A DNA stretch of 64,000 nucleotides, taken from Calothrix sp. NIES-3974 (GTDB taxonomy: Bacteria > Cyanobacteriota > Cyanobacteriia > Cyanobacteriales > Nostocaceae). Within the stretch, counting starts at the first letter, position 1; each line of letters begins with the position of its first letter. The stretch is from contig NZ_AP018254.1 in the NCBI RefSeq assembly GCF_002368395.1, positions 3,782,001 to 3,846,000 of the forward strand, given 5' to 3'. Position numbers and translations under genes: made by a program. Below the pieces are notes generated by a model. The model was not told the DNA's origin, made no database searches, and saw only the letters and a list, made by a program, of their open reading frames with translations. Positions 36,709 to 46,628 of this stretch are shown in pieces.

Positions 36709-36816
36709 CCCGCATTTCTCACAAAACCCTGAAATCCACAGGGAATAGGGAGTAGGGAGTAGTCAGAAAATCAATCCGTTACTCAAGGCTTACAACTTAC
36801 TCGTGAGAAATCCAGG
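36709..36816 (-). repeat. Family B miniature element, uninterrupted
   Basis: The terminal repeats are CCCGCATTTCTCAC and GTGAGAAATCCAGG. It serves as the empty-site comparison for the D insertion at 14650. Confidence 0.7.
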
Positions 36817-36875
36817 TATGGTAGTTTTTCAGAAATTCCGGGGAAAATAGGGGTAACGAATTTTGGAGTATCTAG

Positions 36876-37154
36876 ATGGCGCTCGATTTGGATGATTTAG
36901 ATGTTTTGTGTGCGGACATCAGGAACAACAATAACTATCTGAAGGTTGGTAATGCAGGAAAAGTCAAGGACTTTAAAGATGTTGTACTTTCTTATATACA
37001 AGAACCTGTAAACAAACTATTTAGGGATGGCTATCCATGCGAAATTCTCAAACCTGGATTTGATTGGCAGGAGGGAACTATTAAAGCACGGATAGTTTTT
37101 GAATTTGAACGTTATCAAGACGAAGATGAGGATGTGGATAATGAAGGGGAATAA
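36876..37154 (+). CDS. Small KGK-domain-like protein
   Basis: This 92-residue acidic protein (ending DEDEDVDNEGE) has the pattern of cyanobacterial KGK-family proteins: FKDVVLSYIQEPVNKLF, then GYPCEILKPGFDWQEG and ARIVFEFERY. Family function is unknown. A GGAG lies about 8 bases before the ATG. It is isolated by repeats on both sides. The family call is from recalled pattern and should be treated as tentative. Confidence 0.55.
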   Translation: MALDLDDLDVLCADIRNNNNYLKVGNAGKVKDFKDVVLSYIQEPVNKLFRDGYPCEILKPGFDWQEGTIKARIVFEFERYQDEDEDVDNEGE

Positions 37155-37723
37155 ATACCTTTATTTCTCATAAACTGCTAAGTATCTAAATTATATATTT
37201 TATGATTTTACTATTCCTCTTTCTTCTTATTTGTAATTAGTGCAATAACACTTGAAAGGGGATTTTTTTGGAGCCTTGAAGGCGAAGGGAATTTTGAGGA
37301 GATGAATCGGGTAAATATAAATAACGGGACTTATATCGATTCTATTGTACTTTGCAATAAATGAAACTAGAATAATCAACGGTTCATAAAACTCCATACC
37401 TTGACTTTTTAGTCTTTTCAGAAATCTGAATATCAATCCCACAGGTGTTACACACGCAACATAGGGCCAAATTTATAACGTTATATACTGAAAATGATTA
37501 GGGTATGATGTAGAGCTTGCTGAGTAATCGTCCATTACTTATATGTCAGAGTTTTGAGTATTTATTGCTACAAAGCAAGTCAGGTACTTTACTGACAATA
37601 ATTTGTGGCATATGTTAAATTTTATCATCCTAAATGTAAAGATATCTACAAAAACCCTGAATGATGATTATCAGAGTGAACAACTAAATCGTGAATTATC
37701 AGTAAATATAAGGAAATTACTTA
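37155..37723. other. Intergenic region
   Basis: 569 bp, AT-rich. About 37333-37385 is the left half of a family D element (TATCGATTCTATTGTACTTT ... GAATAATCAACGGTT). Otherwise I see nothing supported. Confidence 0.45.
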
Positions 37724-38641
37724 ATGATTCAGTTAAGTGTAATCATTCCTTGCTACAACTGTGCTGAGTATATTGGTACACAGTTAGAAGCATTTGCCCA
37801 TCAAGAGTATTCCCAACCTTGGGAAATCATTATTGCCGATAATGGTTCTACTGATAACACCCTGGAAATTGTCCGACAATACCAGCAGAAAATGCCTCAC
37901 CTACGTATCGTCGATGCATCTGGTGGGAAAAAATGTGCTGCCTATCCCCGCAATATCGGAGCGCAGGTAGCAAAGGGAGAAGCTTTAGCCTTTTGTGATG
38001 CTGATGACGAGGTGTTTCCAGGTTGGGTTGCAGCAATGGGTGAAGCTTTGTCAAAATATGATTTTGTTGCTGGTAAGAGCGATTATACCAAGTTGAATCT
38101 TCCTTGGGTTGTTGCAGCTTGTGCCTATCGCGAAGGAAATGGAGTTAACGATAATCTCTATTATCCCTTTGCTGGAGGGAATAATATTGGCATTAAACGT
38201 CATCTTTTTTATAGAGTGGGTGGATTTGATGAAGACATTCGGATTATCGATGATGTGGATTTTTGTTGGCGTGTGCAAGCACAGTGTGGTGTCAAGTTAA
38301 TCGAGGTACCAGGGGCAAAGATTAATTTTCGTTTCCGCGACACCATCAAGGAAATGTATCAAAGGTGGTACGGTATTGCTGAGAATAATATCCTACTTTT
38401 ACGCCGTCACGGCTTAAAGTATGCCTGGAAAAATTTATTCCGGGATTTTGTGATGTTAGTGGCAAGGTTGCTAATTAAGGTTCGCTCCCGTGTGAGTTTT
38501 GCCAGATGGATGATGGACTTAGGTTGGTTTTTGGGGACAGTTCACGGGATGTGGAAATATCGTCATGTGCGATCGCAGGTGATGGCAAGAAAAAAATTAC
38601 CCCATCAGCTTGTTGCTTCTCACGTGATGACTGATAGGTAA
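37724..38641 (+). CDS. Glycosyltransferase family 2, tandem copy 1
   Basis: The 305-residue GT-A enzyme starts MIQLSVIIPCYNCAEYIGTQ. It has IIADNGSTDNTLEIV for nucleotide binding and ALAFCDADDEVFPGW as the DxD metal site, with a later IIDDVDFCWRVQAQ (ED/DD catalytic-type motif). The C-terminal ~70 residues are basic and amphipathic and could touch the membrane. It is strongly similar along its whole length to the next gene, which starts 50 bp after its stop. The two are a tandem duplication with no other polysaccharide genes nearby. The sugar substrate is unknown. Confidence 0.82.
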   Translation: MIQLSVIIPCYNCAEYIGTQLEAFAHQEYSQPWEIIIADNGSTDNTLEIVRQYQQKMPHLRIVDASGGKKCAAYPRNIGAQVAKGEALAFCDADDEVFPGWVAAMGEALSKYDFVAGKSDYTKLNLPWVVAACAYREGNGVNDNLYYPFAGGNNIGIKRHLFYRVGGFDEDIRIIDDVDFCWRVQAQCGVKLIEVPGAKINFRFRDTIKEMYQRWYGIAENNILLLRRHGLKYAWKNLFRDFVMLVARLLIKVRSRVSFARWMMDLGWFLGTVHGMWKYRHVRSQVMARKKLPHQLVASHVMTDR

Positions 38642-38691
38642 TGTTGGGTGACATACTTGACTGTTTGCCGACCTCAGTGTAGCATCCCCCT

Positions 38692-39549
38692 ATGAAATTA
38701 AGTGTCATTATCCCTTGCTATAATTGCGTTGCCTACATTGCGACCCAATTAGAAGCATTTACCCAGCAGGAGTATTCCCAACCTTGGGAACTAATTGTGG
38801 CTGATAATGGTTCGACGGATGGAACCCTAGAGGTTGTGAAACAATATCAAGAAAGATTACCGAATTTACGGGTTGTTGATGCATCCGGTGGGAAAAAATG
38901 TGCGGCATATCCCCGGAATCGTGGTGCTGAGGTCGCCAAGGGGGAGTTATTAGCTTTTTGTGATGCGGATGACCAGGTAACTCCGGGTTGGGTTGCTGCA
39001 ATGGGGGAAGCTTTGTCGAAATATGATTTTGTTGTTGGTAATAGTGATTACACAAAATTGAATTTACCTTGGGTGGTGAAAGCCTGTGCTTACCGAGAAG
39101 CCAATGGGGTTAATGATAATCCCTATTATCCCTATGCTGCGGGGAATAATATTGGTGTTAAACGGGAGATTTACCAAGCAGTGGGTGGATTTGACGAGGA
39201 GATTCCCATACTGGATGATGTGGATTTTTGTTGGCGTGTGCAAGCACTGTGTGGTGTCAAATTAACCGAAGTACCAGAGGCGAAGATTTACTTTCGTTTC
39301 CGTGAAACTATTGACAGAATGTATCAGCGTTGGTTTGGAATTGCTGAAAGTAATATTTTGCTGTTGGGTCGTCACGGTTTAAGCTATGGTTGGGGTAATC
39401 TTTGCCGAGATTTGGTGATGTTGGGAGTGAGATTTCCCATCAAAATTCTTTCCCGCGCTACCTTTGCTAGATGGATGATGGATTTAGGTTGGTTTTTGGG
39501 GACGGTGAATGGGATGTGGAAATATCGTCATGGGCGATCGCAGTCATAA
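38692..39549 (+). CDS. Glycosyltransferase family 2, tandem copy 2
   Basis: The 285-residue paralogue of the preceding gene shares long blocks such as VDASGGKKCAAYPRN, GWVAAMGEALSKYDFV and WMMDLGWFLGTV; I estimate about three-quarters identity by eye. The motifs are the same: LIVADNGSTDGTLEVV, CDADDQVTPGW and ILDDVDFCWRVQAL. It is about 20 residues shorter at the C-terminus. The pair is probably co-transcribed. The second copy shows amino acid differences spread across the acceptor half, so it may have a distinct acceptor. Confidence 0.82.
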   Translation: MKLSVIIPCYNCVAYIATQLEAFTQQEYSQPWELIVADNGSTDGTLEVVKQYQERLPNLRVVDASGGKKCAAYPRNRGAEVAKGELLAFCDADDQVTPGWVAAMGEALSKYDFVVGNSDYTKLNLPWVVKACAYREANGVNDNPYYPYAAGNNIGVKREIYQAVGGFDEEIPILDDVDFCWRVQALCGVKLTEVPEAKIYFRFRETIDRMYQRWFGIAESNILLLGRHGLSYGWGNLCRDLVMLGVRFPIKILSRATFARWMMDLGWFLGTVNGMWKYRHGRSQS

Positions 39550-40029
39550 GTAGGTAGGTGCAATTAAACATCAAACTGCAACGGAATCAATCATTCGGCG
39601 TAGAGACGAGCTGGTCTCAACTTACTGCTTGGGAAATACGAAGAAATCAGCGCGATCGCACTGTTGATTGGCAGTTTCCCACCACAGATCGATGCACGGA
39701 TTCAACTTAAAACAACGTGAGTTCGATGGGTTATAAAGCCTGAAACTCTTGTCCAGTATCATTCGTAGGAAATAGAAGTTTTTAAAAACCTCCGAGTATG
39801 ATGTTGGGAATAAAATCATTAAACCCGGAATCAGTCAGTTATTGAGTTTGTTCTCAACTAATGGATGAGGTTACTTTAAACCTTAGCTTTCAAAATCATT
39901 GATTCACAGAGATTGTAGCGTTTACAATCCGTCGAATTCACGTGAAAACAGCTTTATCCTTCAATTACTTCTTGATAGAGTAGTAGCTTGAGAGAACAAT
40001 ATCTGAAAAATCCGATTTGCGGTGATGGA
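39550..40029. other. Intergenic region between convergent genes
   Basis: 480 bp between the second glycosyltransferase and glbN. I see no gene and no member of repeat families A-D. Confidence 0.45.
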
Positions 40030-40404
40030 TTAGCGATTCAAGACATCATTTCGATGAGCAACAGAACCCACAATCTGCACCACCTCGTCAATTAAAGCTT
40101 GGGGAACTTTCAACTCAACCAAGGTGGCAACTAAATTCTCCGCGATCGCATCGAAGTGAGTATCGGTTAAGCCCATCTCAGTTACTAATTGCCTATGTGC
40201 ATCCCTCATCGGACGACCGTTCCAGTGTTCAGCACCACCAAATGCGTAGGTCATAAAAGCTTTTTGATGCCGTTTTTGTTGCTGCATATCCGTATGAGCA
40301 AAGAACCTCTGAACTCGCTCATCTGCCAAAACTTTTTCATAAAACTTTTCTACAGCGAGATCAACAGCCTCTGCACCACCAAGTTTCTCATACAGTGTGT
40401 TCAT
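40030..40404 (-). CDS. glbN: Group I truncated haemoglobin (cyanoglobin)
   Basis: This 124-residue 2-on-2 globin starts MNTLYEKLGGAEAVDLAVEKFYEKVLADE and has the KRHQKAFMTYAFGG region with the haem-ligand His, plus the glycine motifs of group I truncated haemoglobins. The start is fixed by an excellent AAGGAGG about 8 bases before ATG 40404; the longer frame to 40494 is not needed. In Nostoc, GlbN binds oxygen tightly and is linked to nitrogen-fixing growth; in other cyanobacteria it handles nitric oxide and related species. A GNAT gene is divergent, 89 bp away. Confidence 0.9.
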   Translation of the reverse strand: MNTLYEKLGGAEAVDLAVEKFYEKVLADERVQRFFAHTDMQQQKRHQKAFMTYAFGGAEHWNGRPMRDAHRQLVTEMGLTDTHFDAIAENLVATLVELKVPQALIDEVVQIVGSVAHRNDVLNR

Positions 40405-40493
40405 TGAAAATCCCTCCTTATCCCTTATCATAGTATGGAGACCAAGGAATTTATTAAAGAGTCCTAAAGGACTTAGACTGTTTTCATAACCCA

Positions 40494-41066
40494 ATGCAAC
40501 TGCCGATTTATCACACCCTCAAAAATAACACTACCATTGAACTAGACCGGATGCACACTGAGGAAATAGAAGCAGTGCGTCAACTTTTCAATAGGATTGT
40601 CCTCGAAGGAACAACCTATCCCCAAAATCAACCCCTTTCCCCCTCTGAATTTGCCACATACTGGTCAAATTATGATGGATTTGTGGTGCGAACAAAAGAT
40701 ACTAGTGTTATCCCCCGCATTATTGGTGCTTTTTTTATCAAACCCAACTTTCCCGGAAGGTGTAGCCACATATGTAACGCCGGGTTTATCGTGGCAGAAA
40801 ATTGGCGCGGATTGGGTCTGGGTCAGTGGATGGGGGAATCGATGTTGAAATTAGCAGGGGATTTGGGGTATGAAGCGGTGATGTTTAATTTAGTTTTTGC
40901 CACGAATATTCCCTCATTACGTTTGTGGGAGTCCCTGGGTTTCATGGTTTTAGGCAAAATTCCCCAAGCCGTGCGTTTTGAAGATGGCAAGATGGTTGAT
41001 GCGGTAATGATGTACCGTAAACTAGACAATAGGATAGTTAGCCAGGATGAAAGCAACTTATCTTAA
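40494..41066 (+). CDS. GNAT family N-acetyltransferase
   Basis: The 190-residue protein has the acetyl-CoA binding core GFIVAENWRGLGLGQWMGESML (R/Q-x-x-G-x-G/A type), followed by NLVFATNIPSLRLWESLGFMVLGKIP, the classical GNAT C-terminal strand-helix. The substrate cannot be predicted. It shares an intergenic promoter region with glbN on the other side and precedes pnp by 116 bp in the same direction. Confidence 0.85.
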   Translation: MQLPIYHTLKNNTTIELDRMHTEEIEAVRQLFNRIVLEGTTYPQNQPLSPSEFATYWSNYDGFVVRTKDTSVIPRIIGAFFIKPNFPGRCSHICNAGFIVAENWRGLGLGQWMGESMLKLAGDLGYEAVMFNLVFATNIPSLRLWESLGFMVLGKIPQAVRFEDGKMVDAVMMYRKLDNRIVSQDESNLS

Positions 41067-41182
41067 TCTAATTTGGGATATGATTAGATATCATTTTTTG
41101 TGTAACCGCAGCCAGCAATTGTACATAAATGTTAGGATTGCCACAGAGCGAGAAAAGCGAATATAGAAGGAAAAAGAACTGA

Positions 41183-43339
41183 ATGGGAGAATTTGAGAAG
41201 TCAATATCCTTTGACGGACGGGATATTCGACTGAAGATTGGTCTACTAGCTCCCCAGGCTGGTGGGTCTGTTTTGATACAATCTGGGGATACGGCAGTAT
41301 TAGTAACCGCGACGCGTTCGACGGCAAGAGAAGGGGTAGATTTTTTGCCCTTGACTGTAGATTATGAAGAGAGATTGTACGCAGCTGGTCGCATCCCAGG
41401 AGGGATACTGCGTCGTGAAGGTCGTCCACCGGAAAAGGCGATTTTAACCAGTCGTTTGATAGACCGTCCGCTACGTCCATTGTTCCCGTCATGGTTACGG
41501 GATGATTTGCAAATTGTGGCGCTCACCCTCTCGATGGATGAGCTAGTTCCACCGGATGTTTTGGCAGTAACGGGTGCATCAATCGCCACATTATTGGCAA
41601 AAATACCCTTTAATGGGCCAATGGCTGCCGTGCGTGTGGGTTTGGTTGGGGATGATTTTATCATTAATCCCACCTATGCCGAAATTGAGTCTGGCGATTT
41701 AGACTTGGTGGTTGCGGGTTCCCCCGATGGGGTGATCATGGTGGAAGCTGGTGCAAACCAGTTACCGGAACTGGATATTATCGAAGCGATTGAGTTTGGC
41801 TACGAAGCGGTTCAAGACTTGATTAGCGCTCAAAACGACTTAATCGCGGAATTGGGTATAGAGATACCTCCACTGGAACCACCGGAAGAGGATGCGACCC
41901 TCGACAACTTTATTAGCGATCGCGCAACTGAGGCAATTAAGAAAATCCTGTCTCAGTTCGATTTGACAAAGAGCGAGCGTGACGCGGCTTTGGATGAGGT
42001 CAAAGCTGCGGTAGAAGCAGAAATTGAGCAACTGGCTGAAGATGACCCAGTTCGTGTGGCTGCGAGCGCCGATAGTAAAGCTGTAGGTAATACCTTCAAA
42101 AGTATTACCAAAAATCTGATGCGCAAGCAAATCATCGAAGATAATGTGCGTGTGGATGGTCGGAAACTGGATGAAGTACGTCCCGTTTCCTGTCAAGTGG
42201 GAATCATCCCCCGTCGCGTCCACGGTAGCGGGTTATTTAATCGCGGTTTAACCCAGGTTTTATCGGTGTGTACCCTGGGGACTCCCGGTGATGCGCAGAA
42301 CTTAACCGATGATTTGCAACCGGATCAGGAAAAACGCTACATGCACCACTACAATTTCCCCCCCTTCTCGGTGGGAGAAACCCGTCCTTTGCGAGCTCCC
42401 GGTAGACGGGAAATCGGTCACGGTGCGTTAGCGGAAAGGGCTTTGTTACCCGTATTACCACCAAAATCAGCTTTCCCCTATTCCCTGCGGGTTGTCTCGG
42501 AGGTTCTGTCCTCTAATGGTTCAACTTCAATGGGTTCCGTTTGCGGTTCGACCCTAGCGCTGATGGATGCGGGTGTACCCATTATTAAACCCGTTAGTGG
42601 TGCAGCGATGGGTTTAATTAAGGAAGGAGATGAGGTACGTGTTCTCACTGATATTCAGGGAATTGAGGATTTCCTGGGTGATATGGACTTTAAGGTTGCG
42701 GGAACCGATTCGGGGATCACAGCCTTACAGATGGACATGAAAATCTCCGGTTTATCGATGGATGTGATTGCCAAGGCAATTCACCAAGCTAAGGATGCGA
42801 GGTTACATATCCTGGAGAAAATGCTGGCATGTATTGATAAACCCCGCACGGAAATGTCACCCTATGCACCACGTCTACTGACTTTGAAGATCGATCCAGA
42901 TATGATCGGTTTGGTGATTGGACCTGGAGGTAAAACCATTAAAGGAATTACGGAAGAGACAGGTTCGCGGATCGACATCGACGATGATGGAACCGTCACC
43001 ATCTCCGCAGTCGATGAGAGTAAAGCCCGTCGCGCACGTAATATTATTCAAGGCATGACCCGCAAGTTGAACGAAGGGGATGTCTATGTCGGTCGGGTGA
43101 CGCGCATTATCCCCATTGGTGCATTTGTGGAATTTTTACCCGGTAAAGAGGGAATGATTCACATTTCCCAATTAGCTGATTACCGAGTGGGTAAGGTAGA
43201 GGATGAGGTTTCCGTAGGCGATGAGGTAATTATCAAAGTACGGGAAATTGACAGCAAGGGTCGTATTAATTTGACCCGCTTAGGTATTCATCCTGACCAA
43301 GCAGCAGCAGCTCGGGAAGCAGCAGAGGTGAATCGATAA
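41183..43339 (+). CDS. pnp: Polyribonucleotide nucleotidyltransferase (PNPase)
   Basis: PNPase degrades RNA 3' to 5' phosphorolytically and can add tails. The 718-residue protein has two RNase PH domains ([18 protein letters not shown]; then [21 protein letters not shown] in the active second one), an all-alpha linker, a KH domain ([15 protein letters not shown]) and a C-terminal S1 domain ([20 protein letters not shown]). It is full length. AAGGA lies upstream of the ATG. A hairpin 60 bp after the stop may terminate the transcript. Confidence 0.97.
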   Translation: MGEFEKSISFDGRDIRLKIGLLAPQAGGSVLIQSGDTAVLVTATRSTAREGVDFLPLTVDYEERLYAAGRIPGGILRREGRPPEKAILTSRLIDRPLRPLFPSWLRDDLQIVALTLSMDELVPPDVLAVTGASIATLLAKIPFNGPMAAVRVGLVGDDFIINPTYAEIESGDLDLVVAGSPDGVIMVEAGANQLPELDIIEAIEFGYEAVQDLISAQNDLIAELGIEIPPLEPPEEDATLDNFISDRATEAIKKILSQFDLTKSERDAALDEVKAAVEAEIEQLAEDDPVRVAASADSKAVGNTFKSITKNLMRKQIIEDNVRVDGRKLDEVRPVSCQVGIIPRRVHGSGLFNRGLTQVLSVCTLGTPGDAQNLTDDLQPDQEKRYMHHYNFPPFSVGETRPLRAPGRREIGHGALAERALLPVLPPKSAFPYSLRVVSEVLSSNGSTSMGSVCGSTLALMDAGVPIIKPVSGAAMGLIKEGDEVRVLTDIQGIEDFLGDMDFKVAGTDSGITALQMDMKISGLSMDVIAKAIHQAKDARLHILEKMLACIDKPRTEMSPYAPRLLTLKIDPDMIGLVIGPGGKTIKGITEETGSRIDIDDDGTVTISAVDESKARRARNIIQGMTRKLNEGDVYVGRVTRIIPIGAFVEFLPGKEGMIHISQLADYRVGKVEDEVSVGDEVIIKVREIDSKGRINLTRLGIHPDQAAAAREAAEVNR

Positions 43340-43399
43340 ACTGGAATGTTCAACCCGGATTTTAGGTTTTGACCGAGCAAACATCTAAAATCCCCACCC

Positions 43400-43440
43400 A
43401 GCGATCGCATTTCCCCCAAGGAGCGATCGCTCTTTGTAAT
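43400..43440 (+). terminator. Possible pnp terminator built from two HIP1 octamers
   Basis: AGCGATCGC (43400-43408) and GCGATCGCT (43423-43431) can pair across a 14-base loop and are followed by CTTTGTAATTT. The T-run is weak, so termination is only likely. Confidence 0.4.
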
Positions 43441-43464
43441 TTGTAATCCTTCGGTTTATGTTAA

Positions 43465-43615
43465 CCTGAGTTCGATGAACTTCACCCCAACCCCTCTCCA
43501 GGATGGAGAGGTGCAGAAAAATCTGTAGTTTTAACCAAAAATCTATGTTTTCAAAGCCTCTCTCCAAGAGGGGGAAAGGTTTGGAGAGGGGTTATTTGAA
43601 TCCGTCGAACTTACG
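43465..43615. repeat. Foldback repeat with about 35-bp inverted ends
   Basis: AGTTCGATGAACTTC...ACCCCTCTCC at left matches the reverse complement of GGAGAGGGGT...CCGTCGAACTT at right. The 80-bp interior includes a second GGAGAGG pair. It is a possible miniature element. Confidence 0.55.
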
Positions 43616-43716
43616 TTTTGTTACATCAAGAAAAATTTCTGTCCATAGATTAAAATTATCCCTTGATTATGCAACGCCAAAAAATTACTCTCCCAATCCC
43701 TATTCCCCACTTCTTT

Positions 43717-44604
43717 TCAAAAACTAATTTGGTCAGAGCGATAGGTTGGTGGTTCTACATGAATTAAAATCCGCACGGGACTGTATTTTTCTGCCAATTT
43801 TTGTTCTACCAACTCGGTGATTTGATGAGCGGTATTGACATCATCGGTATCAACAATTAAATGCATTTCCATAAATACCTGTCTTCCCCTCAGACCCCGG
43901 GAAGCAATATCATGGACATTCACCACACCAGGAACCGCGATCACAATTTCATAAATTTCTTCTGGAGGAACGGCCATTTGGTCAACTAACCAAGGTAAAT
44001 TTTGCCTGATTACATGCCACCCACTCCAAAATACCATCAACGCCACCGGAAATGCGATCGCAATATCTAACCAGCGATACCCCAACCACACCCCAATCAA
44101 TCCACCAATCACCCCAATTGTCACCCAGACATCACTCATGGTATGGATTGCATCAGCAACCAAAATTGGACTACCAATCCGTTTTCCCACCCACCGCTCA
44201 TACACAGCCACAAAAATATTCACACCTAGCACAATCAGTAAAATCCATAATTCGGATGGAGATACCTTGACCTGATTTTCCCCAGAAATAATTCTTTCTA
44301 CAGCACCTTGCAAAATCTCAAAACAAGCTACCCCCAGAAAAGCTGCAATACCTAATGCACCCACAGCTTCAAATTTTCTGTGTCCGTAGGGATGTTCTCG
44401 GTCTGGAAACGGAGATGCAAATTGGTTCGTAATTAAACCTAATATATTATTTGCACTATCGGTAACACTATGTAATGCATCAGCAATCAAGGACAAAGAA
44501 CCCGTCAGCATCCCCACGAATAACTTTAATCCCAGGACGAAAATATTCAGCAGTAAAGTAATAACTAAAACTCTCCGTACAACTGACCGATTATCTTGAA
44601 GCAT
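43717..44604 (-). CDS. Cation diffusion facilitator transporter
   Basis: The 295-residue inner-membrane protein has five to six transmembrane segments, with the metal-site motif HSVTDSANN in TM2 and HTMSDVWVTIG in TM5 (H/DxxxD pairs), then a cytoplasmic C-terminal domain. It belongs to the CDF family, which exports Zn, Co, Fe, Mn or similar ions in exchange for protons. The His/Asp sites fit Zn or Fe/Mn transporters, but the metal cannot be fixed. It stands alone between repeats. Confidence 0.88.
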   Translation of the reverse strand: MLQDNRSVVRRVLVITLLLNIFVLGLKLFVGMLTGSLSLIADALHSVTDSANNILGLITNQFASPFPDREHPYGHRKFEAVGALGIAAFLGVACFEILQGAVERIISGENQVKVSPSELWILLIVLGVNIFVAVYERWVGKRIGSPILVADAIHTMSDVWVTIGVIGGLIGVWLGYRWLDIAIAFPVALMVFWSGWHVIRQNLPWLVDQMAVPPEEIYEIVIAVPGVVNVHDIASRGLRGRQVFMEMHLIVDTDDVNTAHQITELVEQKLAEKYSPVRILIHVEPPTYRSDQISF

Positions 44605-45115
44605 ATTTTGATCACATCCAAATTCCCCTGTTTATACTGTAGCTGTTTATATCCGCATTTAATATTGCAATTCCTTACGGGATAAGGCTTTCAAGTTTTA
44701 ATAAACAAGGTTATTTAGATGGTTTATTGCCAAATATTCTGATTAAAAATCCGCCAAAAAAACCAAATCAAAATACTTCCTTTTCCAGTTATTTAGCAAC
44801 AAATTATCAGTAAATAGGACTATGAAAGGGAGTGGGGAGTAGTGGTAAAGTTAACCGTTACCCAAGGCTGATGGTGATACCGATAAAAAGGGATTGGGGA
44901 GTCGGGAATAGGGAGTGGTGGGAAAGTTAACCTTTGCTCAACGCTGATGGTGATACCGATAAAAAGGGAATGGGGAGTCAGGAATAGGGAGTGGTGGGAA
45001 AGTTAACCGTTACCCAACGCTGATGGTGATACCTATAAAAAATGCAAAATCGGCACAATTGAATCTAAAATCCCGATAGGATTAAAATTACTACCCACTC
45101 CCTACTCAATACTTT
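44605..45115. other. Intergenic region with a 76-bp tandem repeat
   Basis: 511 bp. Except for a tandem repeat at 44824-45041, it shows nothing recognisable. Confidence 0.5.
44824..45041. repeat. 76-bp tandem repeat, about 2.9 copies
   Basis: The unit contains GGGGAGTCGGGAATAGGGAG, then GGTGGGAAAGTTAAC and CGCTGATGGTGATACCGATA. Copies start near 44824 (partial), 44890 and 44966. Confidence 0.75.
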
Positions 45116-45469
45116 ATGGACTCACCCCGATTAACACTCAACCTCGAAAATGGTTCAGTCAGCCTTGCGATTCCTAGCGATGCTGTCAAAGAAATCAAAA
45201 CCGCTCTCGATGGTTTAATCAACAGCTTAAAGATAATTTCCGCAACCAATACAGGTACAAGCAAAAAACCCTCACCCCAACCAGTTATGGAATATCGCCA
45301 TGTTTCCGGAGTCTTTTTAGAACTATTTTGCAACCCCAATATTTGGCCCACACCCTTTGCTGCTAAGGTATTATTAACGATTCGTGATCAGCAAATTAAA
45401 CTGACAACAGAAGCTGAACTTACCCGTGTTGTTGAAGATGTTAACCAGTATTTAGAACAAAATAGCTAG
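45116..45469 (+). CDS. Conserved hypothetical protein, 117 residues
   Basis: I do not recognise the family. The protein is soluble, with beta-rich ends (PRLTLNLENGSVSLAI; KVLLTIRDQQIKLTTEAEL) and a Lys/Ser/Pro-rich loop in the middle. There is no signal peptide or membrane segment. It stands alone on the plus strand, following the tandem repeat and facing a secreted protein gene. Confidence 0.55.
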   Translation: MDSPRLTLNLENGSVSLAIPSDAVKEIKTALDGLINSLKIISATNTGTSKKPSPQPVMEYRHVSGVFLELFCNPNIWPTPFAAKVLLTIRDQQIKLTTEAELTRVVEDVNQYLEQNS

Positions 45470-45548
45470 TAGGATTCCCCATGATTGAGGAATAAAACCA
45501 ACTTACAGAAAATATCAGAGGAAATAGGAGGATAGATACAGAGATATT

Positions 45549-46148
45549 TTATGGTTGAGGGGGAATAGCTGGTGTGTTGACTTGGGGTGTGGTTAATTTT
45601 TCTAACTGCGATCGCAATTCGCTACCCTTGTCTCGACCAATAATTACAACCAAAGTACTTGTATTCCTGTGTTGGGAATTGTAATTGATTTCGATTTTTG
45701 CTAGCTTTATCTTGGGAGTACTAGCTGCTCCGGCGATACCAAAAAGAAAGTAGTTGATCAGTGTTTTCTCAACGTTATCAATTTCTATATCCTCGTATAC
45801 AAAGCTATTGAACTTCTGGGGAGTAATCCGAACCCAGCGACTAGAACCTTCTCCTGCTTCTTGATGAATTAGAAGCCCTTCCTGGTCAACTTGGATTTTA
45901 CACTCTCCCTGAATTTCTACATTGTTACTATTGAAACTACAGTTTGCAGTTGTTCCCCCACGCTTAGATAAGGGTATCGCCTCAAAATCTTGACATTGGG
46001 AGTTTAAAGGAAATGTGGTACATAACTCATGTAAGGTTTGTCCTTTAATTACCGTTGTTGTTGCAGATACACTAACCATCTCAATCGCCAAGAGAGCGAT
46101 CGCGGAAATAGTCGAAATTACCCCCTTCCTTAGCCAACGTTTTGCCAT
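45549..46148 (-). CDS. Secreted hypothetical protein
   Basis: The 199-residue protein has a clear N-terminal signal (basic MAKRWLRKG, then hydrophobic ISTISAIALLAIEMVSVSA with likely cleavage after VSA). The mature part has four Cys (LCTTFPLNSQC, ANCSF, ECKI) that could form disulfides, and a beta-rich C-terminus. I do not recognise a family. It is likely periplasmic or external. Confidence 0.6.
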   Translation of the reverse strand: MAKRWLRKGVISTISAIALLAIEMVSVSATTTVIKGQTLHELCTTFPLNSQCQDFEAIPLSKRGGTTANCSFNSNNVEIQGECKIQVDQEGLLIHQEAGEGSSRWVRITPQKFNSFVYEDIEIDNVEKTLINYFLFGIAGAASTPKIKLAKIEINYNSQHRNTSTLVVIIGRDKGSELRSQLEKLTTPQVNTPAIPPQP

Positions 46149-46628
46149 GATTATTCCTGAAAATACTTATAATTTATACAGCTAAAAAAATCACATCATC
46201 CTTTAGGCTCGGAAAGTAGTTATATACCCTCCGAACAATAGGAAGTATAGTTGTCTAAACGCTGAAAAAATAGTAGGAATAATACATTCATCTCTTTCCG
46301 AATACTTCTTTTATCCTTCGTTTGTGTATATTCCCTAAAAGGCTGTTGCAAAAGTCATTTTTCATACTTGAATTATCGTTTTTGGGAATGGGAAGAGACG
46401 CGACATGTCGTGTCTGTACTCTCGAAGGAAAAATCAGCTTTATAACCCCATGTCCAGAGTAAAGACAATAGTCAAAATAGTGATAACTAATACTTGACAA
46501 ACATCCTCTAAGCTATTTTCTTGTTTCCCATCCCCCATCCCAACTCCCTATTCCCTTCCTCAAATTGATAAACTAATACAGACAGCTATGGTGGCGATGC
46601 GGAATTATTTTCAGCCAAAGATGATTTT
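46149..46628. other. Intergenic region with a family C element
   Basis: 480 bp. It holds a family C element (46336-46512) and otherwise no recognisable feature before the response regulator gene. Confidence 0.5.
46336..46512 (-). repeat. Family C miniature element, reverse orientation
   Basis: The right end reads TACTTGACAAACATCCTCTAAG, the reverse complement of the left end of the 29712 copy. The internal hairpin is AGACGCGACATGTCGTGTCT. Confidence 0.65.

Larger units (their letters stand above)
43340..43716. other. Intergenic region after pnp
   Basis: 377 bp. It holds a terminator-like hairpin (43400-43440) and a foldback repeat (43465-43615). No gene is visible. Confidence 0.5.

Noticed and set aside
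44824-45041. Spaced repeats considered as a CRISPR array
   Set aside because: Units are contiguous 76-bp tandem copies without unique spacers; no cas genes are present.
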